Made by a program: the position numbers and the translations under genes | Notes under the pieces: model-generated | The model's input: the letters and a program-made list of their open reading frames with translations, nothing else | Told to the model about the DNA's origin: nothing | The model's database searches: none | Shown here: one piece after another, positions 7,750 to 16,351 of the stretch | Layout: each line of letters opens with the position of its first letter | Position numbering within the stretch: position 1 is the first letter of the stretch | DNA from: Chrysochromulina tobinii | Taxonomy: Eukaryota > Haptophyta > Prymnesiales > Chrysochromulinaceae | Assembly (NCBI GenBank): GCA_001275005.1 | Contig: JWZX01002961.1 | Location: 1 to 30,169, forward strand | Length of the DNA stretch: 30,169 nt | Direction: 5' to 3'

Positions 7750-8361
7750 CTAACCAACCAGTCCATCGGACGCAACATGATCCTCCAACTGCGCCTGGCT
7801 ACGAGCCGCACTCCCGTCGGCTCTCGTAGTCGGAGGTGCATCGTCCACAGTGCTAACGACTGCGACAGTCTTCGATGGAAGAGCATCCGATAGATCCTCT
7901 AAGCACAGGACCTCCAAGCACAGGAGATCGTCTGCCTTCAAGCAGCGTGTCGCAGCTGCCTTTGGCATGTAGAGATCGGATCGCGTCGTCTCCGCCTGCG
8001 GCGGTTTGCTGTCGTGCCATGCGTGCGCATTTGGCACTAATTGCACCTGGCTAAAGGGTAAGCGACGAGCAATCGCAAACCGGTCGTCCACGAGCACCCT
8101 TGGCTTCTCTGCAGCACCAGTAGCTGTATCAATGTCAAACAAGCACATGGGCTCCAGGGAAGCATCAGCACGAACCCTATCCGACGACATGCACCCGTTG
8201 CTGCTGGTTTGAGAAGGATCGTACGTTCCAGCGCTTTCTGGCACAACGGCCTTGGACATTGCGGCGGTGGCCGCATCGTACGGCGAGGAAACCTTCTCGC
8301 GCACCCATGCCGCGTTCTTCTTTTGACGGACCATGCCCGACGGCGCTCTCTTGAACCGCAA
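7750..8361 (-). CDS. Hypothetical protein
   Basis: An open frame of 203 residues on the minus strand, between the WW/zinc-finger gene and the U1A-like gene. I recognise no domain. It has a basic N-terminus (MRFKRAPSGMVRQKK), a mid-region with VLVDDRFAIARRLPFSQVQLVPNAHAWHD that looks like folded sequence, and a leucine/acid duplication (LLCLEVLCLEDL). The start is the first ATG. The stretch just upstream also reads open in another frame (from 8492), so a short 5' intron is possible and the true start may lie there. That region overlaps the 5' leader of the divergent U1A-like gene. Moderate confidence that it is a gene, low for its exact ends. Confidence 0.5.
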   Translation of the reverse strand: MRFKRAPSGMVRQKKNAAWVREKVSSPYDAATAAMSKAVVPESAGTYDPSQTSSNGCMSSDRVRADASLEPMCLFDIDTATGAAEKPRVLVDDRFAIARRLPFSQVQLVPNAHAWHDSKPPQAETTRSDLYMPKAAATRCLKADDLLCLEVLCLEDLSDALPSKTVAVVSTVDDAPPTTRADGSAARSQAQLEDHVASDGLVG

Positions 8362-8576
8362 AGCACCCAGGCCAAAGAAAGACCTTTCAAGTAGTTTTTC
8401 AAGTCGTGAAAGAGTACCTGATTCGATGCGCGCCCAAATTCCAGAACATCAAAGCTAGTGGGGTGAAAAATCACAACGCCAATGGTTTTCACAGCCGCAC
8501 CATTTCACAGCGCTCTCTGTGCTGCGCTTCTGCCCTGCGCCTCTTGCCTGAGCTCGGCCTGCGCGCGCGCGCGCCC

Positions 8577-9350
8577 ATGCCTGCGGAAGGAACGAGCGAT
8601 ATCCCGCCCATCGAAACCGTGTACGTCAACAACCTCAACGAGCGCATCAACAAGGAGGAACTCAAGAAGAGTCTGTATGCGATCTTCTCGCAGTTCGGGC
8701 CCATCCTTGACGTGGTTGCACGGAAGACGTACCGCATGCGTGGGCAGGCGTTCGTCGTCTTCCGCGACATCACTGCCGCGACGCAGGCAGTACGCCAGCT
8801 GCAGGGCTTCCCGTTCTACGATCAGCCGATGAAGCTCACGTACGCCAAGGCCAAGTCCGATGCGACGGCCAAGCTTGATGGCACCTTTGAGCTCAAGCAA
8901 AAGGCTGAGCGACAGGCGAAGCGCAAAGCGGAGCGCGAGGCGCGGGCCGCCGCCGAGCTAGCGGCCAAGACGGCCGGCAGCAAGCGCGGCGCCGACGAGG
9001 CGGCCGGCGACGAGCATGGCAGCGGCAAGAGGGGGCGCACTGGCAGTGAGCCCGCATTGCCGGTGGCACCTTCGGCGATGCCGGTGGCGCCGTCGCTGTC
9101 GACGCAGCCGGCGGGTCCCAATCCGATCCTTTTCGTTGAGAACCTGCCCGCCGAGGTCAACGCAATGATGCTCTCGATGCTCTTCCAGCAGTTTCCCGGC
9201 TACAAGGAGGTGCGCCTCGTGCCAGGCAAGGCGGGCATTGCTTTTGTGGAGTTCGAGGACGAGAACCAGTCGGGCGCCGCGAAGCGTGGCCTCCAGGGCT
9301 TCAAGATCACCCCGCAGAACCTCATGCAGGTCTCCTTCGCCAAGAGGTGA
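8577..9350 (+). CDS. SNRPA/SNRPB2: U1A/U2B'' (SNF family) spliceosomal RNA-binding protein
   Basis: 257 residues with two RRMs. RRM1 at about 12-90 has RNP2 VYVNNL (15-20) and RNP1 RGQAFVVF (55-62), embedded in the family-diagnostic KKSLYAIFSQFGPILD and LQGFPFYDQPMKLTYAK. RRM2 at about 182-256 has ILFVENLP and GIAFVEFED. A Lys/Arg/Ala-rich linker joins them. The protein binds U1 and/or U2 snRNA stem-loops in the nucleus during spliceosome assembly. Which paralogue it represents cannot be told; many protists have a single SNF-like protein. I chose the ATG at 8577 over the longer upstream frame (open from 8406) because the family begins just before the first RRM strand and because the upstream segment is an unlikely leader rich in GC alternation. 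Confidence 0.95.
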   Translation: MPAEGTSDIPPIETVYVNNLNERINKEELKKSLYAIFSQFGPILDVVARKTYRMRGQAFVVFRDITAATQAVRQLQGFPFYDQPMKLTYAKAKSDATAKLDGTFELKQKAERQAKRKAEREARAAAELAAKTAGSKRGADEAAGDEHGSGKRGRTGSEPALPVAPSAMPVAPSLSTQPAGPNPILFVENLPAEVNAMMLSMLFQQFPGYKEVRLVPGKAGIAFVEFEDENQSGAAKRGLQGFKITPQNLMQVSFAKR

Positions 9351-9627
9351 CGAGAGCGCCGATCTCGTGATTCGGCGTGGGATGCACACGGAAGCCAGTT
9401 TTCACAACATGTTGTGCTCACACTCTGCATGAATTACACGCATGGCTTTAGGTTTGTTTAGATGCAATTGCAGACGCCACGTACGCCCTCGAAGCACTGT
9501 CGACATGTCGGCCCGTGCGGCCTGGGAGCCCTGGCGGCTGGACGTTAGATCTCTATGCGGCATGCGTCGCTAATGTGCCACACACAGTCACACTCTTCTC
9601 TCCACTTCACGATACGGATGTGGTCGT

Positions 9628-10062
9628 TCATCGGCCATTGAGGTAGTCACGGCGATCGTACTGCAGCGAGCCAGCGCGCGCCGAGTACATGAAGAGCGAG
9701 ATTGTGTCGGCCTCGTCGACCGTCTGCAAAGCAAAGTGCTTGGCGACTGCGAGGGCGAGCTCCGTCTTGGTTACGTTCTGGCGTGTCTTCAGCCGATAGT
9801 GCCGCTTGTAGCGCTTAAGTGTGGCCATGTCAAGCTTGGTGAAGTCGACCGTCAAGTTCCGCGCGTCCTTTTCCCCGCGCATCGGTGGGCGTGAGGGCTC
9901 ACCACCAGCACCGCCGGGCATCGGCATGCCATCCTCCTCGTCATCGCGCTTCTGCTTCTTCGCGCCCTTGGGGCCCGCCGCACGCGCACGCTCCTCGTAG
10001 CCAAAGTCGGAGCGCGACAGGTTGGGCCGCGGCTGCCTTTTCCCGAGCGGCCTCTCCGACAT
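9628..10062 (-). CDS. SAP30: SAP30-like subunit of the Sin3 histone deacetylase complex
   Basis: 144 residues from the chosen ATG. The C-terminal half matches the Sin3-binding domain of SAP30: VDFTKLDMATLKRYKRHYRL, then ELALAVAKHF, then VDEADTISLFMY. This domain docks on the PAH3 region of Sin3, linking the HDAC complex to chromatin in the nucleus. The N-terminal half is basic and disordered (GPKGAKKQKRDDEED), consistent with a nuclear localisation signal. The N-terminal zinc finger of animal SAP30 is absent, as is common in short homologues. A longer start at 10155 (175 residues) is also possible; the frame stays open to 10356 but that part reads like leader. It is divergent from the acyltransferase gene, with about 240 bases shared between the starts. 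Confidence 0.88.
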   Translation of the reverse strand: MSERPLGKRQPRPNLSRSDFGYEERARAAGPKGAKKQKRDDEEDGMPMPGGAGGEPSRPPMRGEKDARNLTVDFTKLDMATLKRYKRHYRLKTRQNVTKTELALAVAKHFALQTVDEADTISLFMYSARAGSLQYDRRDYLNGR

Positions 10063-10299
10063 GCTCTGTCGCGCGGAGCGGGAGCACAAGGCGGCACCTC
10101 TCGGGGTTGACGATTTGCGGCGCCCACGACGGCGGCTCGTGAGTTCTCCGAGCATTGGCGCGCACGGCCGAGTTTTCACAGCGTTGTCCAATTGTATATG
10201 TAAAGTGAAACGAAAAAGAAAGGTATTAATCAGACTTTTTGTGCGACGGGCGCTTCGGAAGGAATCACTCACACGCCCCCGCCGCCCGCCTCGCAGGGC

Positions 10300-12075
10300 A
10301 TGGACCACGCTGCAACGGAGCGTATACAAGCATCGGTACGCATGGTCATAGTCCAATCATCCTTACGCTGCCTTGACGGTGAGGCTGCGCACGCCTTTGG
10401 ATATCGAGGGTCTTATGATGAGGATGGCATCCACGCTGCGCTTTCGCCAGTCGCCGCCACCATACAGGCCCACGCACGCGGGTATGTTGTTCGCCGACGC
10501 CTCTATGAGAACCAGGAGCAGGCACGGTGCCGGTGGATCGAGTATCATCTCTCCGCGCGCAACACAGCAGCCGCGCGGGCACTCGGCTGGCTGCCACGCC
10601 GCATTGCCGACGACGCAAGGAAGGGCAGTCCACCCGAATCGGCCAAGCTGCTGCTTCGCGACGACGAGCGTCGTGCAGCCAAAGGTGGGAGCTCTCCCAA
10701 GCCCGAACCGGCAGTTGCCGTTCACCGCAGCGCAGCGCTGGATTTCCCACGCTTTCTTGCCGCGGTCCATGTAGCTGCGTACCATGGCTGGACAGCCACC
10801 TCGACCCCTCGCGCCCAGCTCCCCAACATCTTGCTCTGGGGGTACACCTGGGTGCCCTTCTTCTTCCTCCTGTCGGGCTTCGTACTCTTCTTCTCGAAAG
10901 CACAGGCAGAGGGGAGCTCCGTCCAAAAGGCTCGTGAGTTTGGGTTCACGGGGAAGGGCAAGGCTTGGCTGTGGCTGTGGAAGCGCTGGGTGGCGGTGTA
11001 CCCCCTCTTCTTGCTCTCCCTCGTCCTTGGCGTGTGGGGAGTTCCTCTGTTCGCACATCCTCATGGGCAGTGGATGGAGCTGCTGAACATGCTGCTGATG
11101 CTGCAGGCGTGGGCGGAGGAGTTGCGCTGCACAGACACGACCACGCTGTGCGTGTACGTCGTGTGGAACGAGCCCGCGTGGTTTGTCTCTGCGCTCTTCT
11201 GGTGCTGGCTCACCTTCCCCTTCGCCTACCGCCAACTGCACCGCATGGGCTTCTACTCAGTCTGCCTCTGTGGCGGGCTACTCTACGCGATCTCGTGTTG
11301 GGAGCTCGTCGTCTGGCCCAACCTGCCTGCGGAGCTGCTCCTTCAGGCGGATAGGATCGGGGCGATCACTGCTCGGAACCCCTTGGCCAACGCCAACAAG
11401 TTCCTGCTCGGCGCTGTACTTGGTCGGCTGCTGCTGCTGCGCTGCCACGTCCTTGTGCCCGATACGGCGCAGGTTACGGCGCCGGAGCCGGAGGCCTACA
11501 ACACCACCCAGCCGCCAAGGCAGCAAGCCTACGTCCTGCAGCTGCAGCGACTGCCTTGTTGGATCGCCTTCGCTGCGACGCCTACGACGGCGGCTATCCT
11601 GGCCTGCTTCTTCCTTCTGAACCCAGACCAGACGTTGGGACGGGAGGCCATCATCGTTGGCTTGTACAGCTTGCTCATCGTCTCGCTGGCCGCCGGGCGC
11701 GACCCCCTGGCGCGCTTGCTCGAATGGCCCGTGCTCGCCTGGTGGGGTAAGCTGTCCTATGCCATCTACATCCTGCACAGCTCCGTGCTCGCATTCACCT
11801 CTCAGCTCACGATGCGTGAAGGGTGGTTGCCCGATGAGCAATACCGCCTCAAGGCCTTCTTTCCAATCCTCCTGCTCTTCGCGCTCCTCGGCCACTTTGG
11901 CGTCGAACGCCCCACGGCCGCATTCTACGGCAAGCCTCCCGCGTGGCTCTGTGGCGGCTTCTGTGCGCGTGTGCAGTCCTACGACGAGGAGGAACGCAGG
12001 GCGCGCCGAGCCCGGGTCTTGCCCGACGGCTCTCTACCCGTCTCTCATCAGTTGCACTCTCAGTTGGCTGTATAG
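10300..12075 (+). CDS. IQ-motif-containing acyltransferase-3 family membrane protein
   Basis: 591 residues. The N-terminus has two IQ-type calmodulin-binding motifs: IQASVRMVIVQ at 9-19 and the canonical IQAHARGYVVRRRL at 55-68. From about residue 147 it is an acyltransferase-3 (AT3) domain: DFPRFLAAVHVAAYHG with R151 and H162 at the conserved catalytic-type positions, WVPFFFLLSGFVLFF, RWVAVYPLFLLSLV, WFVSALFWCW, and the late signature WWGKLSYAIYILHSSVL. About ten membrane helices are apparent. The family moves acyl groups (often acetyl) onto sugars or lipids at a membrane; substrate here is unknown. The IQ motifs suggest calcium/calmodulin control, which is inference. Starting at 10300 keeps both IQ motifs intact. 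The C-terminal tail is basic and cytosolic-looking. Confidence 0.88.
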   Translation: MDHAATERIQASVRMVIVQSSLRCLDGEAAHAFGYRGSYDEDGIHAALSPVAATIQAHARGYVVRRRLYENQEQARCRWIEYHLSARNTAAARALGWLPRRIADDARKGSPPESAKLLLRDDERRAAKGGSSPKPEPAVAVHRSAALDFPRFLAAVHVAAYHGWTATSTPRAQLPNILLWGYTWVPFFFLLSGFVLFFSKAQAEGSSVQKAREFGFTGKGKAWLWLWKRWVAVYPLFLLSLVLGVWGVPLFAHPHGQWMELLNMLLMLQAWAEELRCTDTTTLCVYVVWNEPAWFVSALFWCWLTFPFAYRQLHRMGFYSVCLCGGLLYAISCWELVVWPNLPAELLLQADRIGAITARNPLANANKFLLGAVLGRLLLLRCHVLVPDTAQVTAPEPEAYNTTQPPRQQAYVLQLQRLPCWIAFAATPTTAAILACFFLLNPDQTLGREAIIVGLYSLLIVSLAAGRDPLARLLEWPVLAWWGKLSYAIYILHSSVLAFTSQLTMREGWLPDEQYRLKAFFPILLLFALLGHFGVERPTAAFYGKPPAWLCGGFCARVQSYDEEERRARRARVLPDGSLPVSHQLHSQLAV

Positions 12076-12278
12076 GTGCTCGCACCACTGTCCACACTGA
12101 CCAGCCACTCTACACGCACAAAGAAAAAGGGTCGTGGCTTTGCCTTATCTTGGTGTGCGCACCGCAGGGAGATCATGAGCAGGGAGATCTATGATAATGT
12201 GGCCGCGTGTACCCTGTTATGAAAGAGTCTTCACAGCGCTATTCACACTAAACCCCTTTCTCGCGCAAGCTCGTCATT

Positions 12279-13202
12279 ATGGCGTTCTTGGGATTGTGCA
12301 GCGCAGCGGTCGCTTTCTCGGTGTCCACGCCAATAAGTGCTGACCGGCTCAGCGTACAGCTTACCGCGCAGGAGCAGCAGAGCGGCGTGTGGTCCGCAGC
12401 AACTTGTTCACTCGCTGCCTCCTTGCTCGAGGAGCACGGTGTCGTCCTGGTCAAGCGGGCCGTGCCGGTGGAACTGATCGCACGCTGCTCGGAAGCTGTG
12501 GACAGCCGCTTCGCCGCATGCCAGACCGCTCTGGCCGGCAAGGGCGTGCGCCTGCAAGATCCGTTTGCTTTCAAGGAGATTGCGCACCGTTCCAAGCTTC
12601 GCTATGACATGCAGCTGGCCGGCGACTGTCCGCAGGAGCTGATCGACAGTCCACCATGGCAGCCTATGCTCAAAAAGGTCTTCGGCCAGCCGATGGCACT
12701 CTTCCAGGGCGCGGTCATCGCCAACCCTGGCGCGGCCCCGCAGCAGCCGCACATGGATGGCTCCCACCTTTTCCAGGCAACACGTGGCTATGAGCAGGTG
12801 CAAGCACCCATGCATTGCCTGAACGTCTTTTTGCCATTGGTGGACGTGACTGCCGAGAACGGCCCGACCGAGTTCTGGCCCGGCAGCCACGTGCTCGCAA
12901 ACGCGCGCAAGGCCTACGCCGGACAGATGCCGAGCGTGGCACTCGCAGGCGCACGCACGGATGCGATCGTCTTCGACTACCGCGTGGTGCATCGAGGCAT
13001 GGCGAATACGGGCGAGGCCGCGCGGCCGGTGCTCTACCTCACCTTTTGCCGCAGCTGGTTCCGCGACCAGCAAAACTTCCCCGACGAGCGGCTCTTCCCG
13101 CTGGCGGCAGGCGGCGGTGCCGGGGGCGGCGGCGGCGGCGGCGGCGGCGGCGGCTTCGGGGCGCGAACGGTGCCGGGGAAAAAGGGCAAGGGGACGAAGT
13201 AG
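12279..13202 (+). CDS. Phytanoyl-CoA dioxygenase (PhyH) family protein
   Basis: 307 residues. This is an Fe(II)/2-oxoglutarate oxygenase of the PhyH type. The metal triad is visible as H158-x-D160 in QPHMDGSHLF and H238 in RVVHRGMANTG, and R249 (AARPVLYLTF) fits the 2-oxoglutarate salt bridge. Other family landmarks are LNVFLPLVDVTAENGPTEFWPGSH. The N-terminus (MAFLGLCSAAVAFSVSTP) resembles a signal peptide or plastid leader. The C-terminus ends in an eleven-Gly run and a Lys-rich tail. Members hydroxylate lipids, amino acids or halogenated and natural products; the substrate cannot be assigned. It lies 203 bases downstream of the acyltransferase gene on the same strand. The start is the first ATG. 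Confidence 0.92.
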   Translation: MAFLGLCSAAVAFSVSTPISADRLSVQLTAQEQQSGVWSAATCSLAASLLEEHGVVLVKRAVPVELIARCSEAVDSRFAACQTALAGKGVRLQDPFAFKEIAHRSKLRYDMQLAGDCPQELIDSPPWQPMLKKVFGQPMALFQGAVIANPGAAPQQPHMDGSHLFQATRGYEQVQAPMHCLNVFLPLVDVTAENGPTEFWPGSHVLANARKAYAGQMPSVALAGARTDAIVFDYRVVHRGMANTGEAARPVLYLTFCRSWFRDQQNFPDERLFPLAAGGGAGGGGGGGGGGGFGARTVPGKKGKGTK

Positions 13203-13435
13203 AATCCCACTCGAGCATTTCCTTGTGAGCGTCGCAGCGTTCTACCAACGCGTTCTACCAACACGTTCTGTCAACGCGTGGATCATTTGTGGATCATATC
13301 AACCCAACGTGATCGGATCCTCCGTTCCGCTTCACACCGGACGTTATAGTTCATTTCGACAGCATCGCGCCAGAACTCGCGCCATGTCGCGCTGACCTTT
13401 TTACATCGATGTTTTGATTCCAATGACCTTTTTCG

Positions 13436-15736
13436 ATGCCGCCGCACTTCGCCGATTTCGAGCGCGGGACCAACTTCGCCACGGCACTGGCCGCTCGTGC
13501 GCACGTGTCCGCTTCGGGCCAACGCGACGTCATTTTGGTCGTCACCGACTCGCGCCACACGCACTACGTGCACAACCTCATCCTGAACCTTGCGAAGCTG
13601 GGCGTGGATGGCCGCACACTTGCTATTGGAAGCTCGGAGGTGGCGTGCACCCGTTTGCTCGCGCGTGCGCCGTCCGGTTCGGTGGGGTGCGGTTACAGCA
13701 GCTGGATGCGTAACGGCATCAACGCGACGATGGATGCGGCCTTGGACCGCTGGAACATTGGCCCGAAACATGTGTACCATTTGTGGTGGCAGAGGTGGCA
13801 TTACCTCTCGTGGGCCGTGCAGCTCGGGTACAGCGCCATGTCGCTCGATACCGACATCTCCCTGCGTGCCAATGTGTACGAGCTCCTGCACGGTCGGCTC
13901 TCGCACCATCACCTGTTCATCGGCCTCGATCACGAGGCGTCGGGCAAGGAGCGTCCAAACGTCTTCCCGATGATCAACGTGGGCCTGGTGTACTGTCAGC
14001 GATGCGCGCCCGACGGGCCGGCGCACCGCGTGCTGCGCGAGGTCACACGGCGCGTGCAGCACTTCCTGTTTGGCGAGGTGCTCTACCAGACGCGCCATGG
14101 CCGCTCCGGAATCGCGGTGCGTGTGCTGTGGGAACAAGACCTTTTTAAGGACGCCATCGAGCACGTCGCCTACCGGCTGCCGATGCATGCATCTCGTCAC
14201 GCGCGGAGCAACGCCGACCCGCAGCCCGGCGTGCCGCACCACGATCTAGACGCGCCCACACGTGGCTGGCGATTTGAGTCGGTCGAGCCTGCTACCGGTT
14301 CGCAGCCCGCTCGCTTTCCATGGCTGCTCTTGCCGGCAGGGGCGACTCATCCAGGGATGGACGCGCTGCCGGTCTTTGCTGCGGCGAGCGCCGCCGAGAT
14401 GGCTGCGTCGGAGGCGCGCGCACTGCGCGCGCCGGGTACGGAGAGCCTGCTTGCACTGCCCCTTTGGATCTTCTCTCCGTGGAATGTGCCACCGCACGGC
14501 GCGGCGTGTGCAGGGCAGTGGGCCGAGGTTCCTTCGCCCGTGATGATCGGCCACATGGTAGGGAGTGCTTCGAAAGGACTCACGATGCGCCAGTTGGGCT
14601 GGTGGCACTACGACGTCACGGCCTTCGACTGCGCTGCCGGCACGGCCGCCACTGCCGCCATCGCTTCCACCGCCGCTGCTTCCGCCGCCATCGTTCCGAC
14701 CAGTATCGGCGGCGGCTCACCGGTCGTTTGGCATGCGTTGTCGGTCAGTCCCACGGCATCGCCCTCCTCCGCGCCGGTGCCACCGCCGCGTGTCTTCCCG
14801 CCATCCACGCGCGTGCTCGTGCTGCGCTCACACGGCGTGCACATCCACACGAGCGAGGACATCCCAAACGCTTGGGAAGTCGTCCGTCGCTTTGCGATGC
14901 TCGGCCTGCTGCTGGGGCGTCGTCCAGTGCTGCCGCTGCTGCCATGCGCACTCTCGCCGTGTGCGCCCCGCGTGCCAAACCCGTTGCGTGCGAGCCTCGT
15001 CATGATCTCGTTTGGAGATGCGGCGGCGTGTGCGGATCCCGAGCCAGGCGTCGTAGCGGGCGAGCCGGTCGAGACGAGGGTGAGTGAGGCTACGCTGCTC
15101 CGAGAGATGATGGTGGGGGGCCATGGGCGCGAAGGCGGCGAGACGCCATATGGATGGGTCCCCTCACCGAACACGTCGCGCTGGTGGTGGGTGACGCGGC
15201 CGGCGTCGCGCCGTCGTGGGCAACGCGCGACTCCACCTCGAGTGCGCCGTGGCTGCTGTCAGGCTGTGCCCGCCGCCGTTTCATGCGTCGACCCGAGCGG
15301 CGCGCGCCGCCCGATGTGCGAGGAGCCGCTGCTGTGTGCGGCAGACCTTCGGCGACTACTCGCGGAGCAACAGGCTCAAAATCAAAAGGCAACGACATGG
15401 GCGACGGGCGGCTCGGCGGGACGCGTCGTATCCGAAACGGCTGTAACGGCCGAAGGCGGGCCCCATCGCCTCGTCGAGCTTGTAACGCTCCAGTCGGCCG
15501 AAATGGACGGCGTGAATCGAACGCTCGAACGGCTGCTGAGCTCGAGCGCCACGGTTCTCGTGCTCGATGCGGAGCGCCAAGCGAGCGAGCGGCTGCCGAG
15601 CCTGATCCGTGTAGCGTCGCACGCCACGCACACATCGCGGTCGGCGTGGGCGGACGCGTCGTCGTGGGCGGATGCGCGGTCGGGCGTGGGCTTGTACGCG
15701 GCGCGCTGTCTGGCGAGGTTAAGGAGGCGAGATTAA
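13436..15736 (+). CDS. Nucleotide-diphospho-sugar transferase (GT77-like)
   Basis: 766 residues. The N-terminal 300 residues resemble the nucleotide-diphospho-sugar transferase family (Nucleotid_trans, GT77): DVILVVTDSRHTHYVHNLILNL, then WWQRWHYLSWAVQLGYSAMSLDTDISL with the DxD metal motif at 138-140, then NVFPMINVGLVYCQ. Residues about 340-400 (WIFSPWNVPP, SPVMIGHMVG) are typical of algal relatives. A Pro/Ala/Ser linker leads to a second region (IPNAWEVVRRFAMLGLLLGRRPVLPLLPC) also common in these proteins. No N-terminal membrane anchor is present, so a 5' exon could be missing. From about 15175 to 15310 the translation becomes Arg/Ser-rich and an overlapping frame reads equally well, so an unrecognised intron or small error there is possible. 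It likely adds sugar in the Golgi. Confidence 0.82.
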   Translation: MPPHFADFERGTNFATALAARAHVSASGQRDVILVVTDSRHTHYVHNLILNLAKLGVDGRTLAIGSSEVACTRLLARAPSGSVGCGYSSWMRNGINATMDAALDRWNIGPKHVYHLWWQRWHYLSWAVQLGYSAMSLDTDISLRANVYELLHGRLSHHHLFIGLDHEASGKERPNVFPMINVGLVYCQRCAPDGPAHRVLREVTRRVQHFLFGEVLYQTRHGRSGIAVRVLWEQDLFKDAIEHVAYRLPMHASRHARSNADPQPGVPHHDLDAPTRGWRFESVEPATGSQPARFPWLLLPAGATHPGMDALPVFAAASAAEMAASEARALRAPGTESLLALPLWIFSPWNVPPHGAACAGQWAEVPSPVMIGHMVGSASKGLTMRQLGWWHYDVTAFDCAAGTAATAAIASTAAASAAIVPTSIGGGSPVVWHALSVSPTASPSSAPVPPPRVFPPSTRVLVLRSHGVHIHTSEDIPNAWEVVRRFAMLGLLLGRRPVLPLLPCALSPCAPRVPNPLRASLVMISFGDAAACADPEPGVVAGEPVETRVSEATLLREMMVGGHGREGGETPYGWVPSPNTSRWWWVTRPASRRRGQRATPPRVRRGCCQAVPAAVSCVDPSGARRPMCEEPLLCAADLRRLLAEQQAQNQKATTWATGGSAGRVVSETAVTAEGGPHRLVELVTLQSAEMDGVNRTLERLLSSSATVLVLDAERQASERLPSLIRVASHATHTSRSAWADASSWADARSGVGLYAARCLARLRRRD

Positions 15737-16351
15737 GGAGCGGCGGAAACGAATCCACAGAACGCGGAATTCGTTTCGCCCAAGTCTTGTTTAGTCGTTT
15801 ACAAACGAGTAGTACTAGTCAGATGATTATACGATGCCCTATCCCCGCACACCGAGGCCGGCACCGGCACCGCAGTCCGCACTGACACAACACTGACACG
15901 CCGCTCTCACGCCGACGCCATCGCATGATCGCATCGTCGCGCCACCCTCTAGCGTACCTGAGTACCTCCCTATTCAACTAATTCAGACTATAAGTTGTAG
16001 TGGCACGCTTTGTTGTGCACATGCTTTCGTTGTGCCCGTGTGCATTGTTGTACAGTGCACGGCTTTGTTGTCTCTAACGCCGAGCTAGCTCGATATTAGA
16101 GACAAGCAAATATGTGCCCTTGAAGATGCCGGCCAAAGCTCATATCGAGATGTCCTTGAAGATGGCGGCCACACGAGCTCTCTCGAGCGCGCGCAGGGTT
16201 GCCCGTGAATTCAATACACGAGGGAAGCGCTCCGGTCTGCATGCATTCAACGCACGAGGGAAGCCCTCCGGTCTGCATGCATTCAACGCACGAGGGAAGC
16301 CCTCCGGTCTGCATGCATTCAACGCACGAGGGAAGCCCTCCGATCAGTCCG
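15737..16351. other. Convergent intergenic region
   Basis: 615 bases between two genes that point toward each other. It opens with a 9-bp inverted repeat (GAAACGAAT at 15746-15754 and ATTCGTTTC at 15769-15777) just after the transferase stop. An AT-richer spacer follows, then GTTGTGC-rich sequence at about 16012-16070, and it ends in a 36-bp minisatellite. No gene is visible. Confidence 0.5.
16212..16346 (+). repeat. 36-bp minisatellite, about 3.7 copies
   Basis: The unit starts at AACGCACGAGGGAAGCCCTC and runs on to CTGCATGCATTC. Copies start near 16212, 16248, 16284 and 16320; the first differs by a few bases and the last is cut short. The array abuts the stop codon of the polytopic membrane protein, so it forms the start of its 3'UTR. 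Confidence 0.93.

Noticed and set aside
8406-8576. N-terminal extension of the U1A-like protein
   Set aside because: The extension has no homology pattern and starts at GTG; the family begins near the ATG at 8577.
12130-12240. Segment with CAGGGAGATC repeated, resembling part of U1 snRNA
   Set aside because: Only a short word matches; the 5' ACUUACCU and the rest of U1 are absent.
13283-14242. Long minus-strand frame opposite the nucleotide-sugar transferase
   Set aside because: The plus strand carries clear family motifs including the DxD; the antisense frame is a GC-codon shadow.
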